A stretch of DNA of 64,000 bases from Silanimonas lenta DSM 16282 (GCF_000429065.1 NZ_AUBD01000001.1:310001-374000), one strand, 5' to 3'; positions 25,190 to 33,463 are shown, numbered from the stretch's first letter. Notes: generated from the letters alone by a model not told the origin. Numbers and translations are program-made.

Positions 25190-25477
25190 TCAGTCTAGCG
25201 GCTCGCCCTCGCCGGGGGCGAACGCCCGGATGGCGAGGGCATGGATGTCCGTCTCCATCAGGCTTCCGAGCGCCGCGTAGACCAGGCGGTGGCGGGCCAG
25301 CGGCCGCTGGCCGCGGAAGGCCTCGCTGACGAGGCGGACGGCGAAATGCCCCCGCCCGTCAGCCGCCCCGGCATGGCCGCGGTGGCGGTGGCTCTCGTCC
25401 TGCACCTCGAGCTCGAGCGGGGCCAGGGCGGCCCGCAGCCGCGCCTCGATGGCCGCCACGCGCTCCTCCGGCCTCAT
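25190..25477 (-). CDS. BolA-family protein
   Basis: A 95-residue BolA/YrbA-type protein. The family helix-turn-helix-like core with the conserved GHFAVRLVSEAFRGQRPLARHRLVYAAL, including the invariant RH, is present. BolA proteins partner monothiol glutaredoxins in iron-sulfur cluster handling and also influence cell shape. The loop before the core contains several histidines (DESHRHRGHAG), a likely cluster or metal ligand site. The start overlaps the yciI-like stop by 4 bp, and smc begins 31 bp downstream. Confidence 0.9.
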   Translation of the reverse strand: MRPEERVAAIEARLRAALAPLELEVQDESHRHRGHAGAADGRGHFAVRLVSEAFRGQRPLARHRLVYAALGSLMETDIHALAIRAFAPGEGEPLD

Positions 25478-25797
25478 GGCAGCACCGGCTGGAAAGGCAG
25501 CACCTCGACCGCGGCATAGACCCCGGCGGCCACGTAGGGATCGGCCTCGGCCCAGGCCCGGGCGGCGGCCAGGTCCTCGAAGGCGGCCACGATCAGGCTG
25601 CCCTGGGCCCCGCCCTCGGCCGGCGGTACGCCGTCCCGGGCCGGCAGCGGACCGGCCAGCACGAGCCGCCCCTCGGCACGCAGGGCCTCGAGGCGGGCGA
25701 GATGGGCCGGACGGGCCACGGCACGGCGCTCGGCCGTCCCCGCGGCATCGCGTCCGAGGATGAGGTAGTGGCGGGTAGGAATTGCGCTCGTCGGCAT
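25474..25797 (-). CDS. YciI-family protein
   Basis: A small 107-residue protein of the YciI/dimeric alpha-beta barrel family; function unclear (family members are putative enzymes with a conserved His-Asp pair). Seen: RHYLILGRDAAGTAERR, RPAHLARLEALRAEGRLVLAGPL, and AARAWAEADPYVAAGVYAAVEVLPF. The ATG at 25797 gives the standard N-terminus; upstream extension lacks similarity. It leads the yciI-bolA-smc-zipA-ligA-epmA series and in many gammaproteobacteria yciI and bolA-like genes sit together. A TACACT element just 7 nt upstream would make a nearly leaderless transcript. Confidence 0.87.
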   Translation of the reverse strand: MPTSAIPTRHYLILGRDAAGTAERRAVARPAHLARLEALRAEGRLVLAGPLPARDGVPPAEGGAQGSLIVAAFEDLAAARAWAEADPYVAAGVYAAVEVLPFQPVLP

Positions 25798-25803
25798 CCG
25801 TCC

Positions 25804-25809
25804 AGTGTA
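25804..25809 (-). promoter_or_regulatory. TACACT element immediately before the yciI-like start
   Basis: On the minus strand TACACT ends 6 nt before the ATG at 25797. If it is a -10 box, transcription would start at or next to the A of the start codon. No -35 box is obvious. Confidence 0.3.
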
Positions 25810-25885
25810 GCGGGCGGCAGGCCTTGGGCTAGACTGGCCGGAAGACGTCTTCCCCCCTGCCCTGCCTCCTGCCGGGAGCCTCCGA

Positions 25886-27073
25886 ATGCCGTCCTTCCGC
25901 ACCCCGCTCCGCCCCCTGCTCCTCGCCTTCCTGGCAAGCCTCGCCGCCTCCGGCGTGGCCGCCGAACCGCTTGCCTACTCCGCGGTGGGCGGCCAGGAGA
26001 TCGCCCTGCCCCGCGACCTCGGCCCGGTGAACACCCTGCGCCTCGTGCAGCTGCGCTGGTCGCCCTATGCCGGGCGCAAGGCCCGCGTGGCGGTGAGCAA
26101 GATCGACAACACCTCGACCGTGGCGAGCTACACCGCCATGGACCAGTACGGCTCGAGCAACATCGAATGGGCCTACCGCACGGTGCCGGTGAACGGCATC
26201 GAGGCCATGATCACCGATGCCCTCAACCAGAGCGGCCGCTTCCGCCTCGTCGAGCGCCAGGCCATCGGCAACGTGCTGCAGGAGCAGGACTTCGGCGCCA
26301 GCGGCCGGGTGGCCACGCCCTCGGCGGCCGGCATGGGCCAGATCCTCGGCGCCGAGTACCTCGTGGAGGCGGTGATCACCGCCTACGACCCGGGCACCAA
26401 CGCCCAGACCACCAACCTGGGCGGCCTGGCGAACGCCTTCGGCGGCAGCCGCCTGGGTGGGCTCGGGGCGCTCGCCAGCGGCGTCAACGTGAAATCCGGC
26501 TCGGCCTCGCTCGGCATGAACATCCGCCTGATCGACGCCACCACCAGCGAGGTGGTGTTCACCAAGCAGATCGAGCGCACGGTGACGGAATCGGGCATCG
26601 CCTTCGGCGGTCTTGCCCTCGGCGGCGGTGGCGCCCTGGGGGGCTTCGTCGGCGCCTACTCGCGCACCCCGATCGGCCAGGCGGTGATGGCCTCGATCAA
26701 CGAGGCGGTGTTCGAGCTGGCCAAGCAGATCGGCGCCAAGCCGGCCACCGGCAGCATCATCAAGGTCGAGGGCAACCAGGCCTACCTCAACCTCGGCACC
26801 GGCACGGTCGACGTCGGCGACCGCCTCGCCGTGGTCCGCCCCGGCGAGGCCCTGATCGACCCCGAGACCGGCATCTCGCTCGGCGCCACCGAGACCCCGG
26901 TGGGCGAGGTGCAGGTGATCTCGGTGCAGGAGCGCTTCAGCATCGCCTCGGTGAGCAGTGGCGGCCGTCCGCAGGCCCGCGACCGGGTGCGCTCGCTCGC
27001 GCCGCCCGAGCCGATCGAGTTCGGCCCGATGGTGGACGAACTGGCCAAGAAGCCGGCCGCGCCCCGCCGTTGA
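25886..27073 (+). CDS. CsgG-family secretion-channel-like protein with FlgT-like C-terminal domain
   Basis: A 395-residue exported protein. The signal peptide ends around residue 30 (SGVAAEP). Residues about 60-285 resemble CsgG, the curli export channel: RKARVAVSKIDN, MITDALNQSGRFRLVERQAIGNVLQEQDF, LGAEYLVEAVITAYDP, and IRLIDATTSEVVFTKQIE. Residues about 293-385 form a second domain (GSIIKVEGNQAYLNLGTGTV, VGDRLAVVRPGE, DPETGISLG) like the C-terminal domain of FlgT. There is no cysteine, hence no lipobox, unlike lipidated CsgG. No curli genes are adjacent. The role may be as an outer-membrane-associated assembly factor. Confidence 0.82.
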   Translation: MPSFRTPLRPLLLAFLASLAASGVAAEPLAYSAVGGQEIALPRDLGPVNTLRLVQLRWSPYAGRKARVAVSKIDNTSTVASYTAMDQYGSSNIEWAYRTVPVNGIEAMITDALNQSGRFRLVERQAIGNVLQEQDFGASGRVATPSAAGMGQILGAEYLVEAVITAYDPGTNAQTTNLGGLANAFGGSRLGGLGALASGVNVKSGSASLGMNIRLIDATTSEVVFTKQIERTVTESGIAFGGLALGGGGALGGFVGAYSRTPIGQAVMASINEAVFELAKQIGAKPATGSIIKVEGNQAYLNLGTGTVDVGDRLAVVRPGEALIDPETGISLGATETPVGEVQVISVQERFSIASVSSGGRPQARDRVRSLAPPEPIEFGPMVDELAKKPAAPRR

Positions 27074-27114
27074 GCGGCATGCAGGCACTGGCGATGCCCG
27101 GGACGCGGCCCTAG

Positions 27115-27768
27115 GTGGTCCGCGGCGATGCCCAGCGGCTGGAGGTCCATCCCGCCACGCCGCATGCCCGCCACATCGACCGCGCCGCCCGCGCGCTGGA
27201 GGGCGGCGGCCTGGTGCTCTGCCCCACCGATGCCGGCTATGCCCTCGTCTGGGCCCTGGACGGCCTCGCGGCGGAGGAACGGGTGCGCCGCCTGCGGCAA
27301 CTGGACAAGCACCATCCCTTCACCCTATGCTGCCGGTCCATCAGCGACGCCAGCCGGTTTGCAAGGCTCGATGATCCGGCCTTCCGCCTGCTGCGCCGCC
27401 TGAGCCCCGGGCCGGTCACTTTCGTCCTGCCGGCTTCCGGCCAGCTTCCGAACCGCTTGAAGCAGGGCAGCCGAAGCAAGCGGCGCGACATCGGCATCCG
27501 TATCCCCGGCCATCCCGTCGCGCAGGCGCTGCTGGAGGCCTCGGGCGGCGTGCTGCTGTCCGCCACGCCAAGGCCGCCCGGGATGGACGCCGACGAGGCC
27601 GCCTTCCTCGGACACGAGGCCGAGGAAGTCGCCGGGCACTGGCTGCAGGCGGTGGACGTGATGCTGGATGCCGGCCACTGCGAGCCCGGGCCGACCAGCA
27701 TCATCGACTGCACCGGCCCCACCCCCGAGGTGGTCCGCCAAGGATTCCAAGCCGTGGACGCCGGCTGA
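27115..27768 (+). CDS. YciO/Sua5/YrdC-family protein
   Basis: A 217-residue protein with the Sua5/YrdC fold that in TsaC makes threonylcarbamoyl-AMP for tRNA t6A synthesis. Landmarks: PTDAGYALVWAL, KHHPFTLCCRSISDASRFA, LSPGPVTFVLPAS, IGIRIPGHPVAQALL, LSATPRPPG and PTSIIDCTG. These fit the YciO subgroup, whose ability to make t6A is weak or unclear, rather than canonical TsaC. The GTG start at 27115 follows an in-frame stop closely. It lies just upstream of scpA, an order also seen in other Xanthomonadales and pseudomonads. Confidence 0.87.
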   Translation: MVRGDAQRLEVHPATPHARHIDRAARALEGGGLVLCPTDAGYALVWALDGLAAEERVRRLRQLDKHHPFTLCCRSISDASRFARLDDPAFRLLRRLSPGPVTFVLPASGQLPNRLKQGSRSKRRDIGIRIPGHPVAQALLEASGGVLLSATPRPPGMDADEAAFLGHEAEEVAGHWLQAVDVMLDAGHCEPGPTSIIDCTGPTPEVVRQGFQAVDAG

Positions 27769-27808
27769 CCCCGGCCCCATTCCCGCCACCCAGTGCCCCG
27801 GAGGGCCC

Positions 27809-28747
27809 GTGGTCCCCAGCGACAGCGTGCCGAGCACCGCCGACGTCTTCCCGACGCCGCCGCAGCAGCAGGAAATGCCGCTGGCCATCGTCCACGGCCA
27901 GCCGATCCTGCAGATGCCGCAGGATCTCTACATCCCGCCGGATGCGCTCGAGGTGATCCTCGAGGCCTTCGAGGGCCCGCTCGACCTGCTGCTCTACCTG
28001 ATCCGCCGGCAGAACCTCGACATCCTCGACATCCCGGTGGCCGAGATCACCCGCCAGTACATCGGCTACATCGAGGTGATGCGGGAACTGCGCTTCGAAC
28101 TCGCCGCCGAGTACCTGGTGATGGCCGCCATCCTCGCCGAGATCAAGTCGCGGATGCTGCTGCCGCGCCCGCCGGCCGAGGAAGGCGTGGAGGCCGACCC
28201 GCGCGCCGAGCTGGTGCGCCGGCTGCAGGAATACGAGCGTTTCAAGAAGGCGGCCGAGGATCTCGACGCCCTGCCCCGGCTGGAGCGCGACACCGTGGTG
28301 GCGCATGCCGATCCTGGCGAGCGCTCGCTGCGCAGCGAACCGCCCCGGGTGGAACTGCGCGAGATGCTGCTGGCCCTGCGCGACGTCCTGAAGCGCGCCG
28401 AGCTGTTCAGCCGCCACGCCATCAAGCGCGAGGCCCTGAGCGTGCGCCAGCGCATGGGCGAGGTGCTGGGGCGGCTCTCGGCGGATGCCTTCACCGGCTT
28501 CACCACCCTGTTCGAGCCGGCGGAAGGGCGGCTGGGCGTGGTGGTGACCTTCCTCGCGATCCTCGAACTGGCCAAGGAGCGTCTGATCGAGATCGTGCAG
28601 GAGGCGCCGCTCTCCCCGATCTACGTGCGGGCGCTCTCCGAGCGCCTCGACAAGGACGGCGGCCCGGCCGCCGGCATGGAAACCGGCGACGGAGATGCCG
28701 GGCCCGCCCTCCCCGCCGATGGCGACGATGGCCTCGCCACGGCCTGA
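27809..28747 (+). CDS. scpA: segregation and condensation protein A (kleisin)
   Basis: Kleisin that bridges the heads of Smc. The kleisin core EVILEAFEGPLDLLLYLIRRQ and NLDILDIPVAEITRQYI opens the conserved part, with AEYLVMAAILAEIKSRMLLP next and the C-terminal winged helix at VVTFLAILELAKERLIEI. I choose the GTG at 27809 (312 residues) because GGAGGG lies just upstream, though with a short 3-nt spacer; ATG at 27875 (290 residues) is a reasonable alternative. scpB follows 19 bp downstream. Confidence 0.93.
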   Translation: MVPSDSVPSTADVFPTPPQQQEMPLAIVHGQPILQMPQDLYIPPDALEVILEAFEGPLDLLLYLIRRQNLDILDIPVAEITRQYIGYIEVMRELRFELAAEYLVMAAILAEIKSRMLLPRPPAEEGVEADPRAELVRRLQEYERFKKAAEDLDALPRLERDTVVAHADPGERSLRSEPPRVELREMLLALRDVLKRAELFSRHAIKREALSVRQRMGEVLGRLSADAFTGFTTLFEPAEGRLGVVVTFLAILELAKERLIEIVQEAPLSPIYVRALSERLDKDGGPAAGMETGDGDAGPALPADGDDGLATA

Positions 28748-28766
28748 TCCTCTTTCCTGCGTGACG

Positions 28767-29582
28767 ATGAGTACCGAAGACCTCCCTGCCGACTTCGCCC
28801 TCGAGCCGCCGCCGAAGGAAGTACCGCTCGCCGACGGACGCCTGGTGGAGCGCATCGTCGAGGCCGCCCTGCTGGCTTCGCCGCAGCCGCTCACGCTGGC
28901 CCAGCTCTACGCCCTGTTCCCGGAGGACGAGCCGGCGCCGCGCGGCAGCATCGAGCAGGCCATCGCCGCCCTGCAGGAGGCCTGCGCCCAGCGCGGCGTG
29001 GCCCTGGTCGAGGTGGCCTCCGGCTTCCGCTTCCAGGTGCAGCGCGAACTGCAGCCCTGGGTCTCGCGGCTGTTCGCCGAGCGGCCGCAGCGCTACACCC
29101 GCGCCACCCTCGAGACGCTCGCCCTGATCGCCTACCGCCAGCCGATCACCCGCGGCGAGATCGAGCAGATCCGCGGCGTGGCGGTGAATGCCAACATCAT
29201 CAAGATGCTCGAGGAACGCGAGTGGATCCGGGTGGTCGGCCACCGCGACGTGCCGGGCCGGCCGGCGCTGTTCGGCACCACCCGCGCCTTCCTCGACTAC
29301 TTCAACCTGAAGTCCCTGGACGAACTGCCGCCGCTGTCGGAGATCCGCGACATCGGCGAGCTGGAACCGCAGCTGCCGCTCGAGGCGCCCCTGCCGGTGC
29401 AGGCCCTCGCCGCGGCGATGCCGGCGGACGGCACAGCCGCGCCCGCCCCTTCCGCCCCCGGCTCTCCGGCCGGGGAAGCCGCCCCCGTCGCCGATGACGC
29501 GGGCGATACCAACGACGTCGTGACGGCGTCCGAGCCCCTCCCCGAAGAACGCGCGCCCGCCCTTGGCGATGACGCGCCCTGA
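28767..29582 (+). CDS. scpB: segregation and condensation protein B
   Basis: Partner of ScpA in the Smc-ScpAB condensin, 271 residues. Two winged-helix domains (about residues 25-190) contain VERIVEAALLASPQPLTLAQLYALF and TRATLETLALIAYRQPITRGEIEQIRGV, the family signature, followed by LEEREWIRVVGHRDVPGRPALFGTTRAFLDYF. After residue 200 comes a low-complexity Ala/Pro/Glu tail. The ATG at 28767 (MSTEDLPADF) removes a Pro-rich extension that has no family similarity. rluB begins 5 bp after the stop. Confidence 0.95.
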   Translation: MSTEDLPADFALEPPPKEVPLADGRLVERIVEAALLASPQPLTLAQLYALFPEDEPAPRGSIEQAIAALQEACAQRGVALVEVASGFRFQVQRELQPWVSRLFAERPQRYTRATLETLALIAYRQPITRGEIEQIRGVAVNANIIKMLEEREWIRVVGHRDVPGRPALFGTTRAFLDYFNLKSLDELPPLSEIRDIGELEPQLPLEAPLPVQALAAAMPADGTAAPAPSAPGSPAGEAAPVADDAGDTNDVVTASEPLPEERAPALGDDAP

Positions 29583-29587
29583 TCCCG

Positions 29588-31000
29588 ATGAACGACCAGA
29601 CCCAACGCAAGACCCTCTCGCTGAAGCGCGGGACCCCGCCGGCCACGCCGGCCATCGAAGAACGCCTGCACAAGGTGCTGGCGCAGGCCGGCCTCGGCTC
29701 GCGCCGCTCGCTCGAGGAACGCATCGCCCGCGGCGACGTGCGGGTGAATGGCGAAGTGGCCGAGCTGGGCCGTACCGTGCGCGGCGGCGACCGCATCGAG
29801 CTGGACGGCAAGGCCTTCGTGGCCACCGCCCTCACCGAGCCGCCGGCGGTGCTGCTCTACAACAAGCCCGAAGGCCAGGTGACCACCCGCGAGGACCCCG
29901 AGGGCCGACCGACCATCTTCGAATCGCTGCCGCGGCTGAAGGGCGCGCGCTGGATCGCCGTGGGCCGGCTCGACATCAATACCACCGGCCTGCTCCTGCT
30001 CACCACCGATGGCGAGCTGGCCAATGCCCTGATGCACCCCTCGAATGGCGTCGAGCGCGAGTACGTCTGCCGCATCCACGGCGAAGTGCCGGAAGCGGTG
30101 ATCGAGCGCCTGAAGCGAGGTGTGCAGCTCGACGACGGCCCGGCGAAGTTCGACGAGATCGAGGCCATCGGCGCCAGTGAATCGCACGCCTGGTTCCGCG
30201 TGGTCATCAAGGAGGGCCGCAACCGCGAGGTGCGCCGCCTCTGGGACAGCCAGGGCTTCACCGTGAGCCGCCTCAAGCGCGTGCGCTACGGCAGCGTGGT
30301 GCTGCCGCGCGAACTGCTGCGCGGCCAGAGCATGGAGATGCCGGCCGGGCAGGTGGAGGCCCTGCGCCGCCAGTTCGGGCTGACGGACCAGGCCCCGGTG
30401 CTCACCCTGCAGCCGGTGATCGGCCAGCGCCGGGCCGCGAAACAGGCGATCGAGGTGCGCCGCGAGCAGCGCGGCCCGGCCTACGTGAATGGCGCTCTCG
30501 ACCAGGAAGAGCGCGAACTGCGCCGCTTCGACCACCTCCGCGAGGAGCGCCCGACTCGGGGGCGCGGGCGTCCCGGAGGCAAGGTCTACGGCAAGAAGGG
30601 GGCCAAGGCCTTCGTCGGCCCGATGGGCGCCGACCTGCCGGTGGATGGCCGCGCTCCCCGGAACGCCGGGAAGTCGGCAGGCAAGAAGGCCTTTGGCAAG
30701 AAAGCCGGCCCGGGCAAGCCCGGGGCCGGCAAGGCTGGGCCCGGCGCCAAGCCCTTCGGTGGCAAGGGCCGCGGACCGAAGGCCGTGGCCGGCGGCGTCG
30801 ACAGCGCCTCGGGAGCCTTCCGCAGCTGGTATGTGCCGGAAGGCGTGGACACCGTCTCCCGGGTGGCGCCGCCGCGCAGGCCGCGCGGCGAACGCCCCTT
30901 CGGCAAGGCCGGACAGGAAGGGCCGCGTGGCGGCCAGCGCCGTCCGGGCCGGGGCGGACGTGGTCCGCGCCTGCCCGAAGGCGCCCCGGACGTCGACTGA
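29588..31000 (+). CDS. rluB: 23S rRNA pseudouridine(2605) synthase with long basic tail
   Basis: RsuA/RluB-type pseudouridine synthase, 470 residues. S4 RNA-binding domain at residues 25-80 (RLHKVLAQAGLGSRRSLEERI), catalytic domain with the nucleophile D129 in VGRLDINTTGLLLLTTDGEL and the later EGRNREVRRL and RLKRVRYG. Conserved sequence ends near residue 245; the rest is a Lys/Gly/Pro/Arg-rich extension with runs such as GKKAFGKKAGPGKPGAGK, much longer than in E. coli RluB (291 residues). In E. coli the enzyme modifies U2605 of 23S rRNA. It follows scpB by 5 bp, a common order in this group. Confidence 0.94.
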   Translation: MNDQTQRKTLSLKRGTPPATPAIEERLHKVLAQAGLGSRRSLEERIARGDVRVNGEVAELGRTVRGGDRIELDGKAFVATALTEPPAVLLYNKPEGQVTTREDPEGRPTIFESLPRLKGARWIAVGRLDINTTGLLLLTTDGELANALMHPSNGVEREYVCRIHGEVPEAVIERLKRGVQLDDGPAKFDEIEAIGASESHAWFRVVIKEGRNREVRRLWDSQGFTVSRLKRVRYGSVVLPRELLRGQSMEMPAGQVEALRRQFGLTDQAPVLTLQPVIGQRRAAKQAIEVRREQRGPAYVNGALDQEERELRRFDHLREERPTRGRGRPGGKVYGKKGAKAFVGPMGADLPVDGRAPRNAGKSAGKKAFGKKAGPGKPGAGKAGPGAKPFGGKGRGPKAVAGGVDSASGAFRSWYVPEGVDTVSRVAPPRRPRGERPFGKAGQEGPRGGQRRPGRGGRGPRLPEGAPDVD

Positions 31001-31012
31001 GGCCTTCAGTCG
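30994..31012. terminator. hairpin containing the stop codons of two convergent genes
   Basis: Perfect 7-bp stem CGACTGA (30994-31000) / TCAGTCG (31006-31012) around a 5-nt loop. The left arm ends with the TGA stop of rluB and the right arm contains the complement of the TGA stop of the convergent lipoprotein gene. It lacks T tracts, so it may work as a bidirectional 3'-end structure rather than a classic terminator. Confidence 0.4.
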
Positions 31013-31446
31013 GCGAGCAGGGCGTACTCGCCCTTCAGGGCCACGCCGGCCATGATCGCGCCGGCGCGGCACTCGTAGGTGCCCTCGCCGCGGAACTCGA
31101 CGCGGTCGTAGTTGCTCACGAGGTTCACCACCGCGTTCGCCCCCCGGGTCTTCGCCTGCTGCTGGAAGGCCTTGAGCACGGTGAGCGCGGCCCACTGGCA
31201 GGCTTCCTCGTCGCTCTTGTTGGCGGCATTGGTCTTGCGGCTGCTGGCGCCGTTGCCGAGCGCCTGTCGCACCGCCGGATGCGCCTGCCCGGCGAGGAAG
31301 AAGCGCACGCTGCCATCGAGCACGCCCTCGCGCAGGCCACGCTCCACGGTGGCGGCGAAATCGATCTCGTGGCGGGTGTTGCGGGCATCGGCGCTGCTGC
31401 TGGCGCAGGCGGCGAGAACGAGGGCAGGAAGCAGGATGGAACGCAT
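31006..31446 (-). CDS. small lipoprotein, YbjQ-like / so-called excinuclease ATPase subunit type
   Basis: A 146-residue exported lipoprotein: signal peptide MRSILLPALVLAAC with lipobox LAAC, lipidated at C14. The C-terminal half KTRGANAVVNLVSNYDRVEF and the ending GAIMAGVALKGEYALL resemble a family often mislabelled excinuclease ABC subunit A in databases and reminiscent of the YbjQ fold; it has no nuclease or ATPase motif. It is 50 bp downstream of the last pigment gene on the same strand and may be co-transcribed with it. Its function is unknown. Confidence 0.8.
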   Translation of the reverse strand: MRSILLPALVLAACASSSADARNTRHEIDFAATVERGLREGVLDGSVRFFLAGQAHPAVRQALGNGASSRKTNAANKSDEEACQWAALTVLKAFQQQAKTRGANAVVNLVSNYDRVEFRGEGTYECRAGAIMAGVALKGEYALLAD

Positions 31447-31496
31447 CGGTCACTCCGTTGGGTGGTGGATGCCCTGGACGCCCCGGGGCGGGGGGA

Positions 31497-32723
31497 TCAG
31501 GGCCAGCGGCGGAACACCAGCGAGGTGTTGATGCCGCCGAAGGCGAAGTTGTTGTTGACGACGTACTCGGTATCGATGCGACGCCCCTCGCCCACGAGGT
31601 AGTCGAGCTCGCCGCAGCGCGGGTCGGGCTCGGTGAGGTTCAGGGTGGGATGGAACCAGCCCTCGCGCATCATCTGCACGGCCACCCAGCTCTCGAGGGC
31701 GCCACAGGCGCCGAGGGTATGGCCGGTATAGCTCTTCAGGGCGCTCACCGGCAGGCGCGGCCCGAAGACGTCCTGCGTGGCCAGGCTCTCGGCGATGTCG
31801 CCATGCTCGGTGGCGGTGCCGTGCGCTGCCACGTAGCCGATGGCCTCGGGCGGCAGGCCGGCATCCTCGAGGGCGAGGCGCATGGCCTGCGCCATGGTGG
31901 CGGCGTTCGGCTGGGTCACGTGCTGGCCGTCGGAATTGGTGCCGTAGCCGACGACCTCGGCGAGGATGCGGGCGCCGCGCGCCCGGGCATGCTCCAGCTC
32001 CTCCAGCACCAGGGTGCAGGCGCCCTCGCCGATCACGAGGCCATCGCGCTTGGCGTCGAAGGGCCGCGGCGTGGCCTCCGGGGCCTCGTTGCGGCAGCTG
32101 GTGGCGAACAGCACGTCGAACACCGCGGCGTCGGTGACGTCGAGCTCTTCCGCCCCTCCGGCGAGCATTGCCACCTGCCGCCCCGATCGGATCGCCTCGT
32201 AGGCATAGCCGATGCCCTGGCTGCCGGAGGTGCAGGCGCTGCTGGTGGTGATGATGCGGCCGGTGATGCCAAAGAACACCCCGATGTTCACCGGCGCGGT
32301 GTGCGCCATCATCTTGATGTAGGTGGTGGCATTGATGGTGTCGGTGGTCTTCTCCAGCACCATGCGGCCGAAATCGCTCATCGAGGCCGGCGTTCCGGCC
32401 GAGGAGCCGTAGCTGATGCCGAGCTTGCCGGAACGCAGCAGGGGCGAGTCGAGCAGGCCGGCATCGGCCAGCGCGAGCTCGCTGGCGCGCACCGCCATCA
32501 GGGCCACGCGCCCCATGCTGCGGGTGGTCTTGCGGTTGTAGTGCGGCGGCAGTTCGAAGGGCTCGCAAGGCACGCCCATGCGGGTATTGAGGCCGTGGTA
32601 CTGCGCCCAGTCGGGGAAGACCCGCACCGCATTGCGGCGGGCTTCGAGGCGGGCGCGCACGCTGGCCCAGTCGTGGCCCAGGGGCGAGAGCACGCCTGCC
32701 CCGGTGATGACGACCCGCTTCAT
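31497..32723 (-). CDS. beta-ketoacyl-ACP synthase, aryl polyene type (ketosynthase 1)
   Basis: FabF-like condensing enzyme, 408 residues, with an intact triad: C164 in TSSACTSG, H301 in AAHGTATEHGD and H335 in YTGHTLGACG. The preserved MGRVALMAVRASELALADAG and VVNNNFAFGGINTSL are typical of the main chain-elongating ketosynthase of aryl polyene clusters (I recall this as ApeO or ApeR; the two cannot be told apart safely by eye). It extends the polyene with malonyl-ACP units, probably with the chain-length-factor-like protein at 47011-47760. Its start overlaps the ketoreductase stop by 4 bp. It is the last biosynthetic gene of the operon. Confidence 0.9.
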   Translation of the reverse strand: MKRVVITGAGVLSPLGHDWASVRARLEARRNAVRVFPDWAQYHGLNTRMGVPCEPFELPPHYNRKTTRSMGRVALMAVRASELALADAGLLDSPLLRSGKLGISYGSSAGTPASMSDFGRMVLEKTTDTINATTYIKMMAHTAPVNIGVFFGITGRIITTSSACTSGSQGIGYAYEAIRSGRQVAMLAGGAEELDVTDAAVFDVLFATSCRNEAPEATPRPFDAKRDGLVIGEGACTLVLEELEHARARGARILAEVVGYGTNSDGQHVTQPNAATMAQAMRLALEDAGLPPEAIGYVAAHGTATEHGDIAESLATQDVFGPRLPVSALKSYTGHTLGACGALESWVAVQMMREGWFHPTLNLTEPDPRCGELDYLVGEGRRIDTEYVVNNNFAFGGINTSLVFRRWP

Positions 32724-33463
32724 CCGACCATGCCTCCGTTCACCGAGATCACCTGCCGGGTGATGTAGCCCGCCTCGTCGGAGAGCAGGAAGGCCGCCAG
32801 CGCCGCCACTTCCTCGGGGCGCCCGAGGCGGCGGGCCGGCACCATGGCCAGGGCCTCCTCGACGATCTCCGGACTCAGCATCTCGGTATCGATCAGGCCC
32901 GGCGCGATGCAGTTCACGGTGATGGCGCGCTTGGCGAGTTCGACCGCCAGTGCCTTGGTGGCGCCGATGATGCCGGCCTTGGCCGCGCTGTAGTTGGCCT
33001 GCCCGCGGTTGCCAACGAGGCCGGACACCGAGGCGAGGGTGATGATCCGCCCCGGGGCGCGCCGGCGCACCATCGGCATCACCAGCGGGTTCAGCACGTT
33101 GTAGAAGGCATCGAGATTGGTGTGGATGACGGCATCCCAGTCCTCGCCGCTCATGGCCGGGAAGGCGTTGTCGCGGGCGATGCCGGCATTGCAGACCACG
33201 CCGTAGTAGGCGCCGTGGGCCTCGATGTCGGCTGTGAGGGCGGCCGCGGCCGCGGCGCGGTCGGCCACGTCGAAGCCGAGCAGGCGCGCCTCGCCGCCCA
33301 TCTCGCGGATGCGGCCGGCCACGGCCTCGGCCTCGGCCTGGCCGCGGCGGTAGTGCACGACCACGGCATAGCCTTCGCGGCCGAGGCGTTCGGCAATGGC
33401 GCGGCCGATGCCGCGGCTGGCGCCGGTGACGAGCACCGTGCGCCGGGAGTCGGTGGAGCTCAT
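32720..33463 (-). CDS. 3-oxoacyl-ACP reductase, FabG-like
   Basis: Short-chain dehydrogenase/reductase, 247 residues. NADPH-binding TGASRGIG at residues 13-20, NAG motif at 92-94, and catalytic S145, Y158 and K162 (YSAAK). The C-terminal SDEAGYITRQVISVNGGMVG matches FabG. In the aryl polyene pathway the ketoreductase (ApeQ) reduces each 3-oxo intermediate before dehydration. It overlaps both neighbours by 4 bp. Confidence 0.93.
   Translation of the reverse strand: MSSTDSRRTVLVTGASRGIGRAIAERLGREGYAVVVHYRRGQAEAEAVAGRIREMGGEARLLGFDVADRAAAAAALTADIEAHGAYYGVVCNAGIARDNAFPAMSGEDWDAVIHTNLDAFYNVLNPLVMPMVRRRAPGRIITLASVSGLVGNRGQANYSAAKAGIIGATKALAVELAKRAITVNCIAPGLIDTEMLSPEIVEEALAMVPARRLGRPEEVAALAAFLLSDEAGYITRQVISVNGGMVG

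Noticed and set aside
31006-31446. Excinuclease ABC subunit A fragment
   Set aside because: Related proteins often carry this label, but there is no Walker or zinc-finger motif, and the product is a small lipoprotein.
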